From: Amoebophrya sp. AT5.2
Taxonomy: Eukaryota; Sar; Dinophyceae; Syndiniales; Amoebophryaceae
Assembly (NCBI GenBank): GCA_005223375.1
Contig: RXOD01005231.1
Coordinates: 1 to 15,193, forward strand
Direction of reading: 5' to 3'
DNA: 15,193 bases
The notes below the pieces were generated by a model. That model was given only the letters and a program-made list of their open reading frames with translations, ran no database searches and was not told where the DNA came from. The position numbers were made by a program, and so were the translations under genes. Position 1 is the first letter of the stretch. Every line of letters starts with the position of its first letter. Positions 1 to 8,466 of the stretch are shown here, piece by piece.

Positions 1-54
1 CCTTAGTCCTTTCCCTAGTCCTTGCCGTAGCCCTTTCCTTAGTTCTTTGCCTAG
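1..54. repeat. Degenerate pyrimidine-rich repeat, left part
   Basis: The + strand is almost entirely C and T, with loosely repeated blocks of the form CCTTTCCCTAGTCC or CCTTGCCGTAGCCC. The same style resumes after base 289, so the foldback element in between looks inserted into, or grown within, one low-complexity tract. The CCCTAG-like blocks recall telomere-type repeats, but they are too irregular to be called telomeric. Confidence 0.6.
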
Positions 55-181
55 CCGCCTCCCTGCCGTCCGAGGCACTAGCAAAACACCGCAAAAAAAA
101 ACCAACGAGAGGGGCGGCGCCGCCTCCCTGCCGTCCGAGGCACTAGCAAAACACCGCAAAAAAAACCAACGAGAGGGGCGG
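55..181. repeat. Two direct copies of a 65-base repeat
   Basis: A unit starting CCGCCTCCCTGCCGTCCGAG and ending in an A-run followed by CCAACGAGAGGGGCGG occurs at 55-117 and again at 120-181. The copies differ mainly in the A-run (nine versus eight). A third, diverged fragment with the core CAAGGCACTAGCAAAAC lies near 199-218. Near-identity of the two copies implies recent duplication. The unit has no convincing reading frame. Confidence 0.85.
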
Positions 182-244
182 TCCTCGTTCGCTACCCGTC
201 CAAGGCACTAGCAAAACTCCTGGTAGCGTACGGCTACCGCTCTT

Positions 245-288
245 CTCGTTGGTTTTTTTTGTGGTGTTCTGCAAGTACCTCGGACGGC
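245..288. repeat. Inverted copy of the 65-base repeat (foldback arm)
   Basis: These 44 bases match the reverse complement of 130-173 with about four mismatches, including the run of eight T opposite the run of eight A. The 71-base spacer holds a small hairpin of its own (GGTAGC/GCTACC at 222-238). The whole could fold into a long stem, as in foldback or MITE-like elements. The pentamer CTAGC occurs at both edges (51-55 and 288-292) and might be a target duplication, though it is too short to be sure. Confidence 0.8.
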
Positions 289-570
289 TAGCTGTTTCCC
301 TGGCCCTTTCTCCAGCCCTTTCCCCAGCCCTTTTCCTAGCCCCTCCCCTCGCCCCTTCCCTTTCCCCTCCCCTGGTCCCTGCCCCGGCCCCGTCCCTCGC
401 CCCGCCCCACGTCCCTTCCCTCGCCCCTCCCCTGGTCCCGTCCCTCGCCCCTTTCCGGGGCCCGTCCCTCGCCTCTACCCCTGCCCGCTACAAAATCCTC
501 TCGCTACTCCTTTCGTGGGCCTTTCCGTCGTCCTATCCTTCGTCGGTCCCCTGTCCTTTCCCTAGTACTT
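289..570. repeat. Pyrimidine-rich degenerate tandem repeat, right part
   Basis: A long C/T-dominated stretch with blocks such as CCCTCGCCCC, CCCCTGGTCCC and CCTTTCC recurring at roughly 10-20 base intervals. The motif CTCGCCCCTCCCCTGGTCCC recurs in variants. The complementary strand has many runs of three or four G and could form G-quadruplexes. Open frames across it encode only Pro/Ala/Leu/Ser-rich low complexity and are treated as by-products of the repeat. Confidence 0.65.
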
Positions 571-1251
571 CCTGTGTGTGTTTGCTTTTGTGTTTCCTTC
601 GTGTTCCGCCTTTGTTTCCTTTGTCCTTCCCCCGTCCTCTTCTGTGGCTTTCTTCTTGTTTCGTTTCTGGTCTGTACGTTCGCCCCCGATCCCCGGCCCC
701 CGCCCTCCCCCGCGCCGGGTCCCCGACCTGGCAGCCCCTATTTGCACGGCCGTTGCAGTTTTGCTCGGGCGTTGCGGTTCCGCCATCGCTGGCAGCGCCG
801 TAGTGTCTTTCGCGGGGCAGGCGCGCCCCCGCCTGCGCGAGTATCATCCTCGATCCCTTTTTGATTTCCGCTCGCGCCACGTCGCGCGGGTTCATTTGGT
901 GACCTTCTTGTGCTTCCGTGACAAGGGGTTGCACGAAGCGTCCACGCCTTTCCAGTTCAACCACTGCGGGTCCACCACAGCCGGCCCCGCACCCGAAAAG
1001 GCACCGACGTCAGATCGGGAACCATGGGCGCCCAGCGCAGTGCTCCTCTCTTCTGTCGCATCTTTTTTTCCTCAAGCGGCGGTCCGCGTCGTCTGTTCTT
1101 GCCTCCGTCGTCAGCTCTTCCGCATATACTTGCGCGAGATTTTAAAATGTCAGACGGGCCGCGTCGTCGTTAGCATGCGACAGCTTCTTGGCAGCTTGGG
1201 TTCCTGCGTGGACGCAGCTGGCATCGAGATAGAGGCGAAGTACTAGGGAAA
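571..1251. other. Upstream region of ALG2, no gene recognised
   Basis: The T/C-rich start grades into mixed sequence that runs up to the ALG2 start. A 222-residue frame (578-1246, +) ends six bases before the ALG2 ATG. Its translation has no recognisable domain and a composition typical of GC-rich noncoding DNA. The stretch probably holds the ALG2 promoter and 5' leader. No TATA box or other promoter motif stands out. Confidence 0.5.
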
Positions 1252-3101
1252 ATGTCGAACAAAAAGCGTGTGGCTTTCGTGCATTTGGATCTCGGCATTG
1301 GTGGAGCGGAGCAGCTAATCGCACACGCCGCCCGCGGTTTGAAGCGCGCCGGCCATGACGTAGTGATCTATACTTCGTTCTTTGATCCGAAGCGATGCTT
1401 TCCCGGTCTGTCGCTCGCCCCGACTGCGGTGGAAGAAGCAGCCGGGGACGTTGTGCAGGTCATCGTGCGCGGCAGCTGGTTGCCTCGGACGATACTCGGC
1501 GTGTGCACGTTGCTGTGCAGCGTGCTGCGGATGCTGTGGCTGAGTTGGTGTTTACCGCGAAGCGAGTACGACGTCCTTGTGAACGACCAAGTGAGCAACG
1601 TGAACCCGTGGCTGCGTCGGGTGCGTAATTTTTTTTGTTACTATGACTATCGGACGATACTTCCTTGCTCATTTGTTCGGTTCTGATTCGGAAACGAGTG
1701 CGCCTTCTTTTGTCTGGCAAGAGCTGTAGTGCCCAGGATCGGAGAGAAAAGGTATATCGATTCACTTCTCCTTGTCAGATAACTCGCGACAAGCTCGTGT
1801 TTTACTGCCACTTTCCGGATCTTCTGCTTTGCGTCGAGCGGCGGAGTTGGTTGAAGCGCGCGTATCGATCCTTCTTCGACGCGTGGGAGCGACGTACCAT
1901 GGCAGACTGTGACGTGCTTTGCGTGAATTCGGAGTTCACAAAGGAAGTGCTGGCGAAAACTTTTCCGCACGAGTTTGCCACGATCGACACGCACGTGCTG
2001 TACCCTCCTGTGGATTTGGCAGAAGTAGCGGGGCACCGAGGTGGGGCGGGAGATGAAGCGCCGCGCGACGCGCTGCAGCCAGCACGCGGCACGAAGGCTG
2101 CCAACGGAACAACGGTGGCAAAAGCGACGTCTGTGCCGCCTCGTCCTCGCGGGCGGTCCTCTGGTGCTGCGAGCCTGGCGGAAGACACTTCTGCTGGTGC
2201 AGCGTCCGACCCCGCGTCCTCCAGCGCTGCGTCCACAGCACCCGACGGCATTCCGTCGACCTTGAGGCGGCACAATTTTTTCGTCTCGCTGAACCGATAT
2301 GAGCGAAAAAAAGAGGTGGAGCTAGCGCTGGACGCCTTTCGCATTTTGATCAAGAACCACCCAGAGGAGACGCGGGGTCTGTACCTAGTCGTTGCCGGCG
2401 GCTACGACACACGCGTGCGGGAAAATGTGGAGTACGCAAGAGAGCTGCGCGCCCGCGCAGAGCAGCTGGATTTGTTGCCGCGGGTTGTGTTTTTGAAATC
2501 CGTGAGCGCAGGAGCGAGATGGTGGCTGCTGGGCAATGCTTTGGCGCTCGTTTACACGCCGCGGAACGAACACTTCGGAATCGTACCCGTGGAAGCGATG
2601 GCGCTAGGAACTTGTGTGGTCGCGAGTACTTACTTGTGTTCCTTGCACTTTTTTGCCGCGTCTTTTCCTTTTACTTAAGTATTTGAATTTGCAGTTCTAC
2701 TGTGAATTTTTTGCACTACGGGTTCTGATACGTCCGCTCGTCTGTCGGGACCGCCAACAGTCTCGATTCGCCTCTAGCAGATTCATTACACACTGCTCGA
2801 GACAAAAGGATGGCTCGAAAGATGTAAACGTTGCTGGCAAACCAACATCTCACGAACACCAGGTGACAGTGGGGGCCCGCGGGAATCAGTCGCAAATGTT
2901 GGAGGGTACTTGGTCGACCACCACGCAGCGGGATTCTATGAGGGCCTGTGCGGCGTGTTGCGTCAAAGTCCGGAAGAGCGTGCGACGCAGGCAAAGGCGG
3001 CAATCGAGCGCGTTGACAGCACGTTTTCGCTTGACGCATTTTCTGAAAACTTGAATCGCCTTATTCTGACGGATGGAAGAAGAAGCAAGAAGGATCAGTA
3101 G
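1252..3101 (+). CDS. ALG2: Alpha-1,3/1,6-mannosyltransferase ALG2 (three exons)
   Basis: Exons 1252-1620, 1779-2625 and 2863-3101 join in frame to 484 residues ending in TAG. ALG2 adds the second and third mannoses to the lipid-linked N-glycan precursor on the cytosolic face of the ER, using GDP-mannose. The N-terminus has the donor-fold glycine loop HLDLGIGGAEQL (residues 11-22), followed by TSFFDPKRCF, GSWLPR and NDQVS. Exon 2 opens with the ALG2 hallmark FYCHFPDLLL, then NSEFTKEV and LYPPVDL. The GT4 E-x7-E motif is E387/E395 in EHFGIVPVEA. The second intron splits a Ser codon and restores SDSGGPRESV, the expected next motif. Exon 3 supplies the C-terminal helix region. An Ala/Ser/Pro-rich insertion of about 85 residues (roughly 203-287) separates the two GT-B halves; otherwise the length is near the usual 410-500. 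Start ATG has AAA before it. Confidence 0.93.
1621..1778 (+). other. ALG2 intron 1 (phase 0)
   Basis: The 158-base intron begins GTGCGTAA and ends CTTGTCAG. It lies between the codons for NPWLRR and ITRDKLVFY, exactly where ALG2 proteins run on without a gap. It contains a T-rich stretch near its start. Removing it joins two different frames at phase 0. Confidence 0.85.
2626..2862 (+). other. ALG2 intron 2 (phase 1)
   Basis: The 237-base intron begins GTACTTAC and ends AACACCAG. Splicing joins A (base 2625) to GT (2863-2864) as a Ser codon and restores the ALG2 reading VVASDSGGPRESV. Donor positions +3 to +5 (ACT) differ from the usual A/G-A-G. Confidence 0.85.
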
Positions 3102-3480
3102 CGCTGAGGTAGCGGAACGAATCGCAAGACACACATCTAACGACCCGAACAAACATTTGCAGTTTTCTTTTTCTTCGCTCCTAAGATGGCGACACAGCAC
3201 CGGGCTGCCTACCTCCTCGAAAGTTATTTTTTCACCATCCTCTGTGTCGCAGGACAACTGGAACTGGTAGAGACCTTCTGTAAAGGGAGGCAGCGTATGG
3301 TGCGAGACCCAGTAGGAGAGCAGGAGAGAAAAAACGGTGTCGGACGGGGACTTGGTTGTGGAAGTAAAACAAAATTCGGAAGCTGTAACGGTAATCTACA
3401 TAGCTGATGATCGATAGCATTTTCACTTTACTTTTTGCTTTCCTTTTTAAATCGCTCTCGGGTGACCGCTTTGCAGCGCC
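3102..3480. other. Intergenic stretch between ALG2 and the RING gene
   Basis: This 379-base stretch has no frame with recognisable protein content. It should contain the ALG2 3' end and the promoter/leader of the next gene. I see no AATAAA signal, no RNA gene and no repeat. It turns T-rich just before the downstream start (3408-3450). Confidence 0.5.
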
Positions 3481-4654
3481 ATGCAAGACGATATCGAAAT
3501 TTTGGAGTCCGTGGCGAACACGCTCATTGGTTACGGCGAGCGCACCTTCGGAGACAGCGCCAGTCGCGGGCCGCCCTCCAACGCGTCTTCTCGCCGTGGT
3601 TTTCACGAACTTATCACGGCCCCGAATCCCGGGCGGAGTCCGCCGCAGCTGCCGGTCTCCTTGGGCGGCGGAGGCGGAGCTGCGACCGCCGGCGGCAGGA
3701 ACGATGCTGCTGCACATTCCACTAGTGCGGCGCCGTCGGGTGTGCCGCACCAGGTTACGATCCAGGGTTTGTCGATTCAGCTGCCTGCAGCTCTCGCGGT
3801 TCCGGAAGCTTCTTTCGCGGAGGCTACGGGGCTTCCGCCGCTGCTGCTCGCACCCCCTTCGCCCGGGGCCACCGCAGGTAGCGGTAGTGCCAACACTTCC
3901 AGTTCCGCGGCACAGCCACCGTCGGCAGCGACAGTGACCAGTCCAACGTCCTCCTCGGCGGAGCTGCTGCGGACGGAGCTCGGGCTGGCTCTGAACCATC
4001 TGTACACCTGCGAATCCCTTCTCGCCTCGATGCACACGCGGCGGAGGAGAGAGGTGCTGCGCGCCAACGTCGAGAGCCGGGAGATCGACTGCGCCAAGAT
4101 CGCTAGCGAGATCTCGGAGCTGAAAAAGACTCTCTCTCAGATACGGGGCGGGGAAAAGGCGGTGAAAAAGCGCGGCACGCCCGAACTGAAAACCTACCGC
4201 GAGTGGCTGCAGAGACAAATATCCAGAATTCGCGAAATCCTGGACACGCGCAGCACCACCCTGGAGGAACAGTCACTATGCTGTACTAAAAACAGCTTCG
4301 TTCTTCCATCTAGTAGATCGATTCTGCTTCGCAAATGGCAATGGGTATGCGATTGGGTTCCTCTCCCCTTTTGAGGCGTCGCGGTTGTAGAAGAAGCTGA
4401 ATACGGTGGGGGTGAGACCCGGGAGTATCTCGACGATCTCTTACATGCGGCTGTTGTGATTTCCACGTCAACTTTCTTCCTGCGCCCAAATCTGCTTCAC
4501 GATTACGACAGGTGTCTGCTTTGAGCGGGAACGGAGTGTGCTTCTGCGACCGTGTTCGCACTTGGCGCTGTGCGAAAAGTGCTCCGCGAAGGTGGACAGC
4601 TGCCCGATTTGTCGATCCCGGATTATGTCTAGGATTCAGGTGAAGATAAGCTGA
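3481..4654 (+). CDS. Coiled-coil protein with C-terminal RING-HC finger, probable E3 ubiquitin ligase (two exons)
   Basis: Exons 3481-4282 and 4512-4654 join to 314 residues. The last 48 form a C3HC4 RING. Zinc ligands are C267, C270, C282, H284, C288, C291, C298 and C301, with spacing C-x2-C-x11-C-x1-H-x3-C-x2-C-x6-C-x2-C. The intron splits the C268 codon inside the first C-x2-C pair (TGC-T|GT-GTC-TGC), so the finger exists only after splicing, which strongly supports the junction. The closing reading CPICRSRIMSRIQVKIS resembles the end of IAP/MAPL-type RINGs. Residues 1-155 are Ser/Ala/Gly/Pro-rich and probably disordered, apart from an N-terminal segment DDIEILESVANTLI. Residues about 160-262 are charged and helical, probably coiled coil. 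RING-HC domains of this class recruit E2 enzymes. The substrate is unknown and I do not recognise a named orthologue. Confidence 0.82.
4283..4511 (+). other. RING gene intron (phase 1)
   Basis: The 229-base intron begins GTACTAAA and ends TACGACAG. Its removal fuses T (4282) with GT (4512-4513) as Cys and assembles the first zinc-ligand pair of the RING. Without splicing, exon 1 runs into unrelated residues and a stop at 4372-4374. Confidence 0.85.
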
Positions 4655-5062
4655 GTAGCGCGGCCGCGGCTGCGCGCGATTGTCGCTGCAGATCGAGGAA
4701 AAAGTCGCAGCATCACCAGCGAGGCACCAAGCGAAAACCGTGCTTCACCAGCACCTGAAGGCTGCGCTGCTTGCTTTTCAGGCTGCTTGTCAGCGCAGGC
4801 GCCACTCAGGGGAGATTGAAGAGCGAGTTTCGGAGATACGCGGTCTTCGCAGATTCGCGTTCGAAGCCTGCCTCTCCTCTTGATGAAACTTGCGTCTGCA
4901 GCAATTCAGTAGGGGCTTGTTCTCAGAAGTTGGCTTGTTGTAAACTAAAAGAACTGTCGTAATAATCGCTGGCGGTGTACTAGCAAAAGTTGGAGGCGAC
5001 TGCTAAGCCTAAAACTAGGCCCCAAATCCAAAATAGTATAAATTGTGAAAGGAAAGATTAAG
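4655..5062. other. Intergenic stretch between the RING and exonuclease genes
   Basis: These 408 bases include a moderately GC-rich part (4655-4880) with a short open frame lacking an ATG, then a more AT-rich part leading to the next start. No RNA gene or poly(A) signal is visible. GTACTAGCAAAA at 4977-4988 resembles the ACTAGCAAAAC core of the left-edge repeat, probably by chance. Confidence 0.45.
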
Positions 5063-6728
5063 ATGCATGTATCATCGAAGATGCTTGCCCAGCAGCGCCC
5101 CGGCTGGTGGTTCGTGGATGGGAGCCTCGTCGCGCGCCGCATTTTCCAGGCCGACCCGCAGCACTTCATCCCGACCTTCTGTCGCCGTGCGCAGAATTTG
5201 AACCTCGCGGCGGCTTCGGTGAATTCGCGCTGTCTTTTCGTGTTCGACAGCGGACAGCAGGTGGTGCTAAATGCAGGTGGCTCTCCTACTCCTCCCTCCC
5301 CCAGCTCCAGCTCCAGCCCGGCCGCTTCCTCCATGACCACGGCTACCACTACTGCGTACTGGCGCCGCGAGTTTCTGCCCGGCTACAAGTCGCGCACGTC
5401 GTTCGCAGACGCTGGGCAGCACCAGCTGTACGCCAGCAAGTTACAGCAGCTGTGCGAGGAGTTTTTCCCGGTCGCGGGCATTCCGGTGGTCCACTCACCG
5501 GCGGGCGTGGAGGGCGACGACGTGCTCGCCGAGCTGACGGAGCGGGAGGCGGACGGGGGCCGGTGTGTGACGCTGCTGTCCACCGACAAGGACCTGCTGC
5601 AGGTGCTGTGCCGGTGGCCGCACGTGGAGGTGTGCGACCCGTTTTTGCTGCAGTTCTGCACGCCGTTTGATGTAAAACGCAAGTACGGCGTGCTGCCGCA
5701 CCGGCTCCCGGAGTACCTGGCGATCAACGGGGACGCCAGCGACAACATCCCGGGAGTGGACGGCATGGGGCCGAAACGCATCGCGGTGCTCTTCGATTCG
5801 CTGGGCGCGGAAGTGGCCCTGGAAGACATCGTGCGCGACGTGGACGGAAAACTCGCCGCCAGCAACCTGCCGAAGCGATACTGGTACTGCTTTTTTGGAC
5901 CATTTACTGCGCGAACGAAGACGATGACGAACGAATGAAGGAAGTGTGGGTCCTCGTCGTCCGCTCGGGCGCGAGCGAGTGGTGTGCATCAACTTTGGCT
6001 CAGCGATGCAGCTGGGCGAACATGTTGCTATCGGATGGTACCTCGATCTGCGGGAGTTCTTGGCAGCAATAAAAACAAAGTTTTTTAAGTAAATATTAAT
6101 TAAAATTGCGCTTTGATGCATCCGATGACGGTGAATCACGGGCTGAGCCAGGTCTGGTAGAAGATGTGGCTCCGTGGTGGTACAGGTTTTAGCAAACCGC
6201 AGACGACAGCTAGATCCAATTTCTGTTTATGTTTTGCAGACGATATGCTGGCGCAAACAATAACTCAATATCGTAAAAAATCGATCCAGCGACCTGCTGA
6301 CCGCCGCCGCCGACCGCGTGCTGCAAAACTGCGCCCTTGCGCGGTTGCCACCCCCAAGGAAATCCGATCGAGCAAGTCCGGTAGTGGGCATCTCGGCGGA
6401 GCTGGTTGAGGAGGTGGATCGGCTCGACCTGATCGAGTTGTCGGCCGCGGCGTGGGAGCAACGGAACTACGACAAACTGGACGCGTTCGCGGATAAACTG
6501 GACTTTCCGCTGCACTACGACCTGCCGTCCCTCTACCAGGCGGACACGAAGTGGCGCAAGTTCCTCTTCCGAGAACTCGGGCAGCAGTACACTGCAAAGA
6601 TAATGATGCAAATGGAGCAGCAGGTAGAACACACGGCGAGACGGGGCGAAGAGGGAAAGACATTGCCGTGCTGGGAAGGAAGAGGTGTGGGAGCGGAATC
6701 CACATCTTCGCTGGGAAGCGAAATTTGA
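5063..6728 (+). CDS. Stand-alone PolA-type 5'->3' exonuclease / flap nuclease (two exons)
   Basis: Exons 5063-5883 and 6290-6728 join to 419 residues. The first 280 or so match the 5'->3' exonuclease domain of bacterial DNA polymerase I, which removes RNA primers and 5' flaps using acidic residues that hold metal ions. FVDGSLVARRIF carries the first Asp, about residue 19. CLFVFDSG and YWRREFLPGYKS follow. GVEGDDVLAEL gives E150, D152 and D153, STDKDLLQVL gives D175 and D177, and GDASDNIPGVDGMGPK gives D224, D227 and the H3TH DNA-binding turn. There is no polymerase domain. A Pro/Ser/Thr/Ala-rich insert (about residues 74-98) precedes YWRR. The acidic, helical C-terminal part from exon 2 (DLLTAAADRVLQNCALARL, then ISAELVEEVDRLDL) is not a family I know. 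In algae and plants such proteins often serve organelles, but no clear transit peptide shows here. The ATG at 5063 was chosen as first in frame; 5081 is an alternative. The nuclease is secure, exon 2 less so. Confidence 0.8.
5884..6289 (+). other. Exonuclease gene intron (phase 2), proposed
   Basis: The proposed intron runs from GTACTGCT to CGATCCAG. It joins TG (5882-5883) with C (6290) as a Cys codon and keeps the total length divisible by three. The exon 2 frame is closed upstream by a stop near 6260 and has no early ATG, so it must be spliced in from upstream. A more T-rich acceptor at 6236-6239 would create an immediate stop from this donor. An AATAAA at 6068-6073 lies inside and leaves open that a shorter transcript ends there. 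Confidence 0.6.
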
Positions 6729-7386
6729 ATACGACGGAAGGATGGGCGGGAAAAACAAATTCATTCGATGCTCTCCGTGGCGGTGCCGCTGCGGCTACTG
6801 TGAGAGATAAATGATCTTCAAGTTGCGACTGTCGATTAACTACCCCTGCCGTGGCCGCAGCAGCTTTCTATGAGTACTTCTTTTTCCTTGCTTGCATGAC
6901 TGGACGTGAAAAATTCTAGCACACCGGGAAGATAACCGATAATTTATTCTAGCGCCACCATCAAAGCGTGAGATTGCAATTTGCATACGAAATGAACAGA
7001 TTCAGCACGACGACTCGAGAGCAGTACTCTGACAGTTTTTGGTGCGGTGTAAGAAAAGCTAGTACGAGATGACAAGGATCAGCTGCAGCGCGTCTTATGT
7101 AACGCACCACCGATGTCTGCGCGGCGGGCCTGCGCTCCTTCTCTCAAGAAATAGCTGTTCGGTCGAAGTTTTGACTGTTGCAAAGGTGAGCCTTAGAAGA
7201 AGACCATTCGATATACTGTCGCAAAACTCGCAGCGAGCGACAAAGCCTTTTCTTTGCAAAACTGAAGCAAGCCACTGTTTTGTTAGGTTTCGTAGTGTAA
7301 AGGAGAAAGAGAAACTCCAAAGATCTTCGCGTAGCGGTATGATTCGTGGTTGAAATTGAAACGATACGAGCAAGCACACAAACAAG
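6729..7386. other. Intergenic stretch between the exonuclease and membrane-protein genes
   Basis: These 658 bases are less GC-rich than the flanking exons and should hold the exonuclease 3' end and the next promoter. A 94-residue frame at 7069-7353 has no recognisable domain and an unstructured composition, so I do not call it. No tRNA, repeat or clear poly(A) signal is visible. Confidence 0.5.
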
Positions 7387-8466
7387 ATGGGTTCCGGTGC
7401 CGAAGTGGCGGCGCTCCTGGCGATGCTGGGCCCGCTAGAGTCGAAACTGTCCCAGTTGGAAAGGAGCAGCCTGACGCGGCTGCGGCGCATAAAAAAACTG
7501 GGGATCGCAGCATTTGTGTCGTGGCTCCTCTCATCCTGGATCATGATGAGCGTCCTGCGGGCAAAAAGGGAAATGCGAGAGGTACGCTCAGAGCATTTAA
7601 AAGTATTTCTGGAGGAGATGGAGAACGCAATACGAGTGCGACGTCGGTGTCAACCCATGTGGAACAGAAAAACTTTTGACATTCAGCTCTCCGATGGCCT
7701 CGCGTACCACTACGCGCACAAGCTTCCAGCAGACTCGCCGCGCCACTACGAGCGCGTGCAGACGGAGTTCGTGTATGGGGTGCTGCATTTCTTTAATTTC
7801 GTGGTCACGGTGGCCAACCTCGCGACCGGTGCCGTTTCTTTTGTTGTGGGCGACGTCCTTGGCTGGGAGGGCACATTGGTGGCAGCGGCGACTTTCTGGT
7901 TTGTGGTGCTGCCTTTTTTGATAAAGACCGGCTCGAAGGCGAGGGAGCAGCTCCGCAAATCGCTTGCCGCGCGAAAAACGACAATCGCCATGCGAAAGGC
8001 GCAGCGGCGGGCCTCGTTTCTGGACCCGAGCACTAGTGCGGCCTACCGGAAGGCGGCCGCGGATCAGGCGGCTCTTTCGGCGCGAGGGGATTCGTTTTCG
8101 TCTGCGGCATCGTGGACAGATAGGAACTACGCGGCAAGTAGAAGCCGTGGAGGTGCAGCAGGCACGAGGATACGGTCCGGAATCTCTGTTTTCGAGGAAG
8201 ACGTTTTCGAGGAAGACGCCGACCACGAGGAGGACGACGGAGACAACTCGGCGGACCTGCTCGGGAGCACGCCAGGAACCTCTCCTGTGGAGGGCAGCGC
8301 GGGGAGCAGCGTTGTTGGAGGCGATGGTGGTGAAGATTATAACGGTACCTTTTCTGCGACCGCGGCCGCGGGAGCTTCTGTTCCCTCAGAAGAAGAACAA
8401 AAAGACAGTTGGGCCGCGCCGGAGAGTGACATCCAAGAGCCCATGTCCGAGCCAGGACCGGCGTGA
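7387..8466 (+). CDS. Unrecognised three-pass membrane protein with acidic C-terminal tail
   Basis: A single-exon frame of 359 residues starts at an ATG with AAG before it and ends in TGA. I do not recognise the family. It opens with a possible amphipathic segment (EVAALLAMLGPLESKLSQLE) and a basic patch RLRRIKK. Three hydrophobic spans follow: about residues 38-57, 129-156 and 162-179. Between spans 1 and 2 lies a charged helical loop of about 70 residues. After span 3 comes a strongly basic stretch (KAREQLRKSLAARKTT, MRKAQRR). Residues from about 255 to the end are disordered and acidic, rich in Glu, Asp, Gly and Ser, with a tandem FEEDVFEED. Basic flanks next to the membrane suggest a cytosolic or stromal face, but topology cannot be fixed from sequence. 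The coding call rests on length, patterned hydrophobicity and start context. Confidence 0.75.
   Translation: MGSGAEVAALLAMLGPLESKLSQLERSSLTRLRRIKKLGIAAFVSWLLSSWIMMSVLRAKREMREVRSEHLKVFLEEMENAIRVRRRCQPMWNRKTFDIQLSDGLAYHYAHKLPADSPRHYERVQTEFVYGVLHFFNFVVTVANLATGAVSFVVGDVLGWEGTLVAAATFWFVVLPFLIKTGSKAREQLRKSLAARKTTIAMRKAQRRASFLDPSTSAAYRKAAADQAALSARGDSFSSAASWTDRNYAASRSRGGAAGTRIRSGISVFEEDVFEEDADHEEDDGDNSADLLGSTPGTSPVEGSAGSSVVGGDGGEDYNGTFSATAAAGASVPSEEEQKDSWAAPESDIQEPMSEPGPA
8188..8217 (+). repeat. 15-base perfect tandem duplication within the membrane-protein gene
   Basis: GTTTTCGAGGAAGAC occurs twice back to back (8188-8202 and 8203-8217), encoding the repeated VFEED in the acidic tail. It keeps the frame and looks like a recent replication-slippage duplication. 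Confidence 0.85.

Noticed and set aside
1..181. CRISPR array or telomere at the left edge
   Set aside because: The two direct copies are adjacent without unique spacers, and the CCCTAG-like blocks are irregular. The setting is eukaryotic.
249..803. A 184-residue Pro/Ala/Leu/Ser-rich + strand frame
   Set aside because: It starts inside the inverted repeat and is generated by the pyrimidine-rich tract, with no ATG of its own in good context and no domain.
578..1246. A 222-residue + strand frame just upstream of ALG2
   Set aside because: It starts in T/C-rich sequence, has no recognisable domain, and leaves no room for an ALG2 promoter. It was kept only as noncoding upstream sequence.
3232..4218. 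A 328-residue minus-strand open frame over the RING gene
   Set aside because: It is antisense to a supported exon, Arg-rich, and has no recognisable domain.
4640..4883. A 52-base intron extending the RING protein by about 64 residues
   Set aside because: GTGAAG...CTGCAG would keep the frame, but the unspliced ending RIQVKIS-stop is the normal length for IAP/MAPL-type RING ends, and the added residues have no visible domain.
6068..6073. AATAAA as the end of a shorter exonuclease gene
   Set aside because: It falls inside the proposed intron. The downstream exon has no start of its own and joins in phase, so the longer model is preferred, but the alternative is not excluded.
6236..6290. The T-rich acceptor TTTTGCAG at 6239 as the start of exonuclease exon 2
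   Set aside because: From the 5884 donor it makes TGA at once, and the frame carrying the protein-like exon 2 is blocked by a stop near 6260. The acceptor at 6289 fits.
7069..7353. A 94-residue + strand frame before the membrane-protein gene
   Set aside because: It has no domain, a noncoding-like composition and no splice-site support.
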